From: Megasphaera massiliensis
GTDB taxonomy: Bacteria > Bacillota > Negativicutes > Veillonellales > Megasphaeraceae
Assembly: GCF_000455225.1 (NCBI RefSeq)
Contig: NZ_HF954558.1
Coordinates: forward strand, 145,388 to 181,997
Length of the DNA: 36,610 nt
Direction: 5' to 3'
Numbering within the stretch: the first letter of the stretch is position 1; each line of letters opens with the position of its first letter. Below the pieces are notes generated by a model. The model was not told where the DNA came from and did not search any database. It saw only the letters and a list, made by a program, of their open reading frames with translations. Shown here in pieces: positions 34,385 to 36,610 of this stretch. Position numbers and translations under genes: made by a program.

Positions 34385-36610
34385 TTATCTCTTCAACTCG
34401 GCAATAGCCTGCATCAATTGTTCAATCTTCTTATTCTGTTCTTCGAGCTGCTGACTCTGAGCTTCAATCTTGCTGTTCTGAGCCTCGATCTTGTCGTTCT
34501 GTGACGCCAGTTTGCTGTTCTGTTCGTCTACAACCGACCGCAAGTTGTCAATTTCCTGAGCCATAGCGCCTTTCGACGGGTAATTTCCCGTTCCACCTTC
34601 CCCAAATCTCCAAGTTACGCCGGCATTTACCATGTTTTCACCGCCGCCGTAAGACGACCCGATGCTGACCATGGTGTTGTAGTTCGGGCGATAAAAGGCA
34701 CCGACGGCAACGGCATTGGCACCGCGGTAATTACCGATACCGGCAGAGAATTCCCAGCGTGACGTCGGATCGAAATCTAAGGGATGTAAGGCTGCCAGAG
34801 CTGCTGCACCGGCACCGACACGATCGACGCGATTATCGAGCTTGTTAATCTGATTGCCCAGTTGATTCATACCCGACCCGATATTGTTAATCGTGGTGTC
34901 AAAAGTCCCCTTATTGATGGCATCGGTACCTTCTGTCGCTTCACCGATGTTGTGAATAGCTTTACCACCGGCGTCGATACCGTCTTTCGTGACGGACGGG
35001 CCGTCGGTAATCGTCAGGCCGTCACTACTGATCGTCGTATCGCCCGTCGTAACAGAACCGGTCGTAACCGTATTCCCGCTGATGACCGTAGTCGCATCAC
35101 CAGAGCCTACGGTAATGCTGTCACTGGCTGTTAAGGTCTTAGTAGATACACTGTCGAGGTTGGAAAGTTTAGACGACAATTGAACTTTAAAGCCTTTGCC
35201 ATTATTAACGATACCGATATTTTTATCCGTCAAGGCATTTGTATCGGCACCGCCGATAAGACTTAAGGTTTCCGTTGTCCCGATTTCAACCTTAGTTCCA
35301 CTGTCACCGACAAAGGTCTGTTTCGTATTTTTAATGCTGTCATTGATTTTACCGATTTCAGTGCCGATAATATCTTTTAATTGTCCTTCCGTAGCGGCAC
35401 GATCTTCGACGATATTATGGGGATCCCACTTAGTATTGCTTAACCCCGTAATATAATTACCGCTTTGTTTAACGACATCTCCGTTTTCATCAACCTTGTC
35501 GTTGCCGTCGGCATCCTTTACGGTAAATTCCTGATTTCCGATGACAAGGCCATTATCCGCCCCCAAAGTAATCGTATCTTTTAAACTAATTTTATTCGTA
35601 TCTCCATCTTTAGCGATAGTAATATTATCACCGGCTGCCAAGGATGCTGCTTTTATATCGGCAGTCAATTTCGTATTTAACGCTCTGAGCTGGGCTACGT
35701 TAACGGCATCCATGTTGTACGTGCCGGCCGCTACCTGTGTAATCTGACGAGTCTTGCCCTTGTCACCGACAGATACAGCCCCAAGGCCTGACTTCCAAAA
35801 ACCGTATGTATCTGAGCTTCTGTCCTTCCCTTCCGGATCATATCCGGGGGTTCCGGCTTTTGTTTTTGCTACGGAAAAGGCCCCTATAGCTACACCATCA
35901 GCAGCAGTAACATTAGCTTTATAACCGAGTGCAGTGCCATTTGCTGCGCTCTTAACATAAGCTGATGTCCCGAGTACAGTTGCATATCCCGACGCAGTTA
36001 CATAAGCCTGATTCCCGATAACGTTGGAACCAGTAGAATCCTTCTCAACATAAGCTTTATCCCCAATGGCAACAGAGAAGGTACTATCGACCTTTTTATA
36101 GTCACTGTCTGATTTACTTGGATCGCTTCGTACACCGGTACCGATAGCAACGGAGCCTTCCAAAGCAGCTTTAGCATTATAGCCAATAGCAACGGAACTC
36201 AAACCAGCATCAGATTCACTGCCGCCGGCAAATCCAAACTCACCGGAATGAGATTTCCAGCCCACGGCCACCCCCTGTTGGGCATCTACCACACTATTTT
36301 GACCGATAGCCAGCGACGCTGAGCCGGTGGCATTAGCATCGTTATAAGGCCATCCACCCGGCTGCATATCAATAAACTTAAGCCCAATCTGTACAGCCTT
36401 TCCAGTTGAACTTTTAGTTAATTTAATACCTCGTCCAGCCTGTAGAACAACCGTATCACCGGGTTCAATTTCTGTAGTCGAACCCGTTGCAGTTCCTTCA
36501 TGTTCGGTTTTTACATCAGGGCCTACACTTACACCAAATTTCCAAATTGTATCCGTATCGGCAGCCATGACACCGGGCATCATCCCGGCACAAAGAGCCC
36601 ATACAGCAAG
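34385..36610 (-). CDS. Gene 7: trimeric autotransporter adhesin, 5' end beyond the window
   Basis: The frame is open to the last base; 741 residues are visible. The first visible residues (LAVWALCAGMMPGVMAA) are the end of a signal peptide, so the start and ESPR lie just outside and the ATG at 36583 is internal. Right after cleavage comes a Trp-containing module (TIWKFGVSVG...LQAGRGIKL...IGLKFIDMQPGG) and one head of YadA repeats, then GYDPEG, a neck (RQITQVAAGTYNMDAVNVAQL), a short stalk (GLVIGNQEFTVKDADGNDKV, GPSVTKDGIDAGG), the anchor (RVGAGAAALAALHPLDF to SYGGGENMVNAGVTWRFG), and a tail with 5 heptads ending AIAELKR. The GYDP junction here has no long helical insert. Closest to gene 6 in the last third. 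Terminator at 34309-34348. Confidence 0.92.
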   Translation of the reverse strand, partial: LAVWALCAGMMPGVMAADTDTIWKFGVSVGPDVKTEHEGTATGSTTEIEPGDTVVLQAGRGIKLTKSSTGKAVQIGLKFIDMQPGGWPYNDANATGSASLAIGQNSVVDAQQGVAVGWKSHSGEFGFAGGSESDAGLSSVAIGYNAKAALEGSVAIGTGVRSDPSKSDSDYKKVDSTFSVAIGDKAYVEKDSTGSNVIGNQAYVTASGYATVLGTSAYVKSAANGTALGYKANVTAADGVAIGAFSVAKTKAGTPGYDPEGKDRSSDTYGFWKSGLGAVSVGDKGKTRQITQVAAGTYNMDAVNVAQLRALNTKLTADIKAASLAAGDNITIAKDGDTNKISLKDTITLGADNGLVIGNQEFTVKDADGNDKVDENGDVVKQSGNYITGLSNTKWDPHNIVEDRAATEGQLKDIIGTEIGKINDSIKNTKQTFVGDSGTKVEIGTTETLSLIGGADTNALTDKNIGIVNNGKGFKVQLSSKLSNLDSVSTKTLTASDSITVGSGDATTVISGNTVTTGSVTTGDTTISSDGLTITDGPSVTKDGIDAGGKAIHNIGEATEGTDAINKGTFDTTINNIGSGMNQLGNQINKLDNRVDRVGAGAAALAALHPLDFDPTSRWEFSAGIGNYRGANAVAVGAFYRPNYNTMVSIGSSYGGGENMVNAGVTWRFGEGGTGNYPSKGAMAQEIDNLRSVVDEQNSKLASQNDKIEAQNSKIEAQSQQLEEQNKKIEQLMQAIAELKR

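Noticed and set aside
36583-36583. ATG near the right edge as start of gene 7
   Set aside because: The frame continues to the last base and reads as the hydrophobic part of a signal peptide, so the true start is outside the window.
1-36610. CRISPR array, insertion sequences or tRNA genes
   Set aside because: The repeats seen are coding modules or heptads without regular spacers; no transposase, terminal inverted repeats or cloverleaf sequence was noticed.

Overview
The whole window is one tandem, single-strand array of giant trimeric autotransporter adhesin (TAA, type Vc secretion, YadA/Hia-like) genes. All real genes lie on the minus strand, so transcription runs from right to left. At least seven members are present. 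In order of transcription they are gene 7 (34385 to beyond 36610, 5' end missing), gene 6 (29102-34006), gene 5 (26831-28807), gene 4 (20666-26377), gene 3 (16478-20359), gene 2 (9897-16199, interrupted) and gene 1 (9428 to beyond position 1, interrupted, 3' end missing). No enzyme, RNA gene, insertion sequence, phage gene or CRISPR array was seen.

The organism is most likely a diderm Firmicute of the Negativicutes (Veillonella/Megasphaera/Dialister type). This rests on the extended signal peptide region (ESPR) with a YKVIWSKVKNCYVVVSE-like core, strong AGGAGG-type ribosome sites, AT-rich intergenic DNA around moderate-GC coding DNA, and clusters of large TAAs as known in Veillonella. It is an inference from style; the genus cannot be fixed from this window.

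The complete members share one plan: ESPR and signal peptide; one or more beta-roll heads made of 14-residue YadA-head repeats or of a longer irregular type; neck motifs (ITNVAAGTxDTDAVNVAQL); stalk modules; a YadA-type membrane anchor; and, after the anchor, an unusual C-terminal heptad-repeat tail. Two sub-classes are visible. Genes 1 and 4 have a SHSKP-type ESPR, irregular heads and leaders of about 250 nt. Genes 2 and 3 have an MNKQYKVIWSKV/AKRSGK ESPR, classic YadA heads and short leaders; gene 6 is closer to these. Gene 5 is short with a degenerate ESPR.

Each intergenic gap (about 280-470 bp) holds a terminator for the upstream gene and a sigma-A-type promoter for the downstream gene, usually TTGACA-17-TAAAAT, so the array looks like independent cassettes rather than an operon. 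Two members are broken by single small lesions: a net loss of one base modulo 3, best explained by loss of a 4-bp CGTT unit, in gene 1 near 3997, and an in-frame TGA in gene 2 at 15909-15911. Both could be real OFF or decaying alleles, or sequencing errors.

The most interesting points are the C-terminal tail after the barrel, whose heptad number differs in every gene (2, 3, 4, 5, 7, 9), the helical-hairpin inserts at the head-neck junction, and evidence for expansion and shuffling of modules within and between genes.
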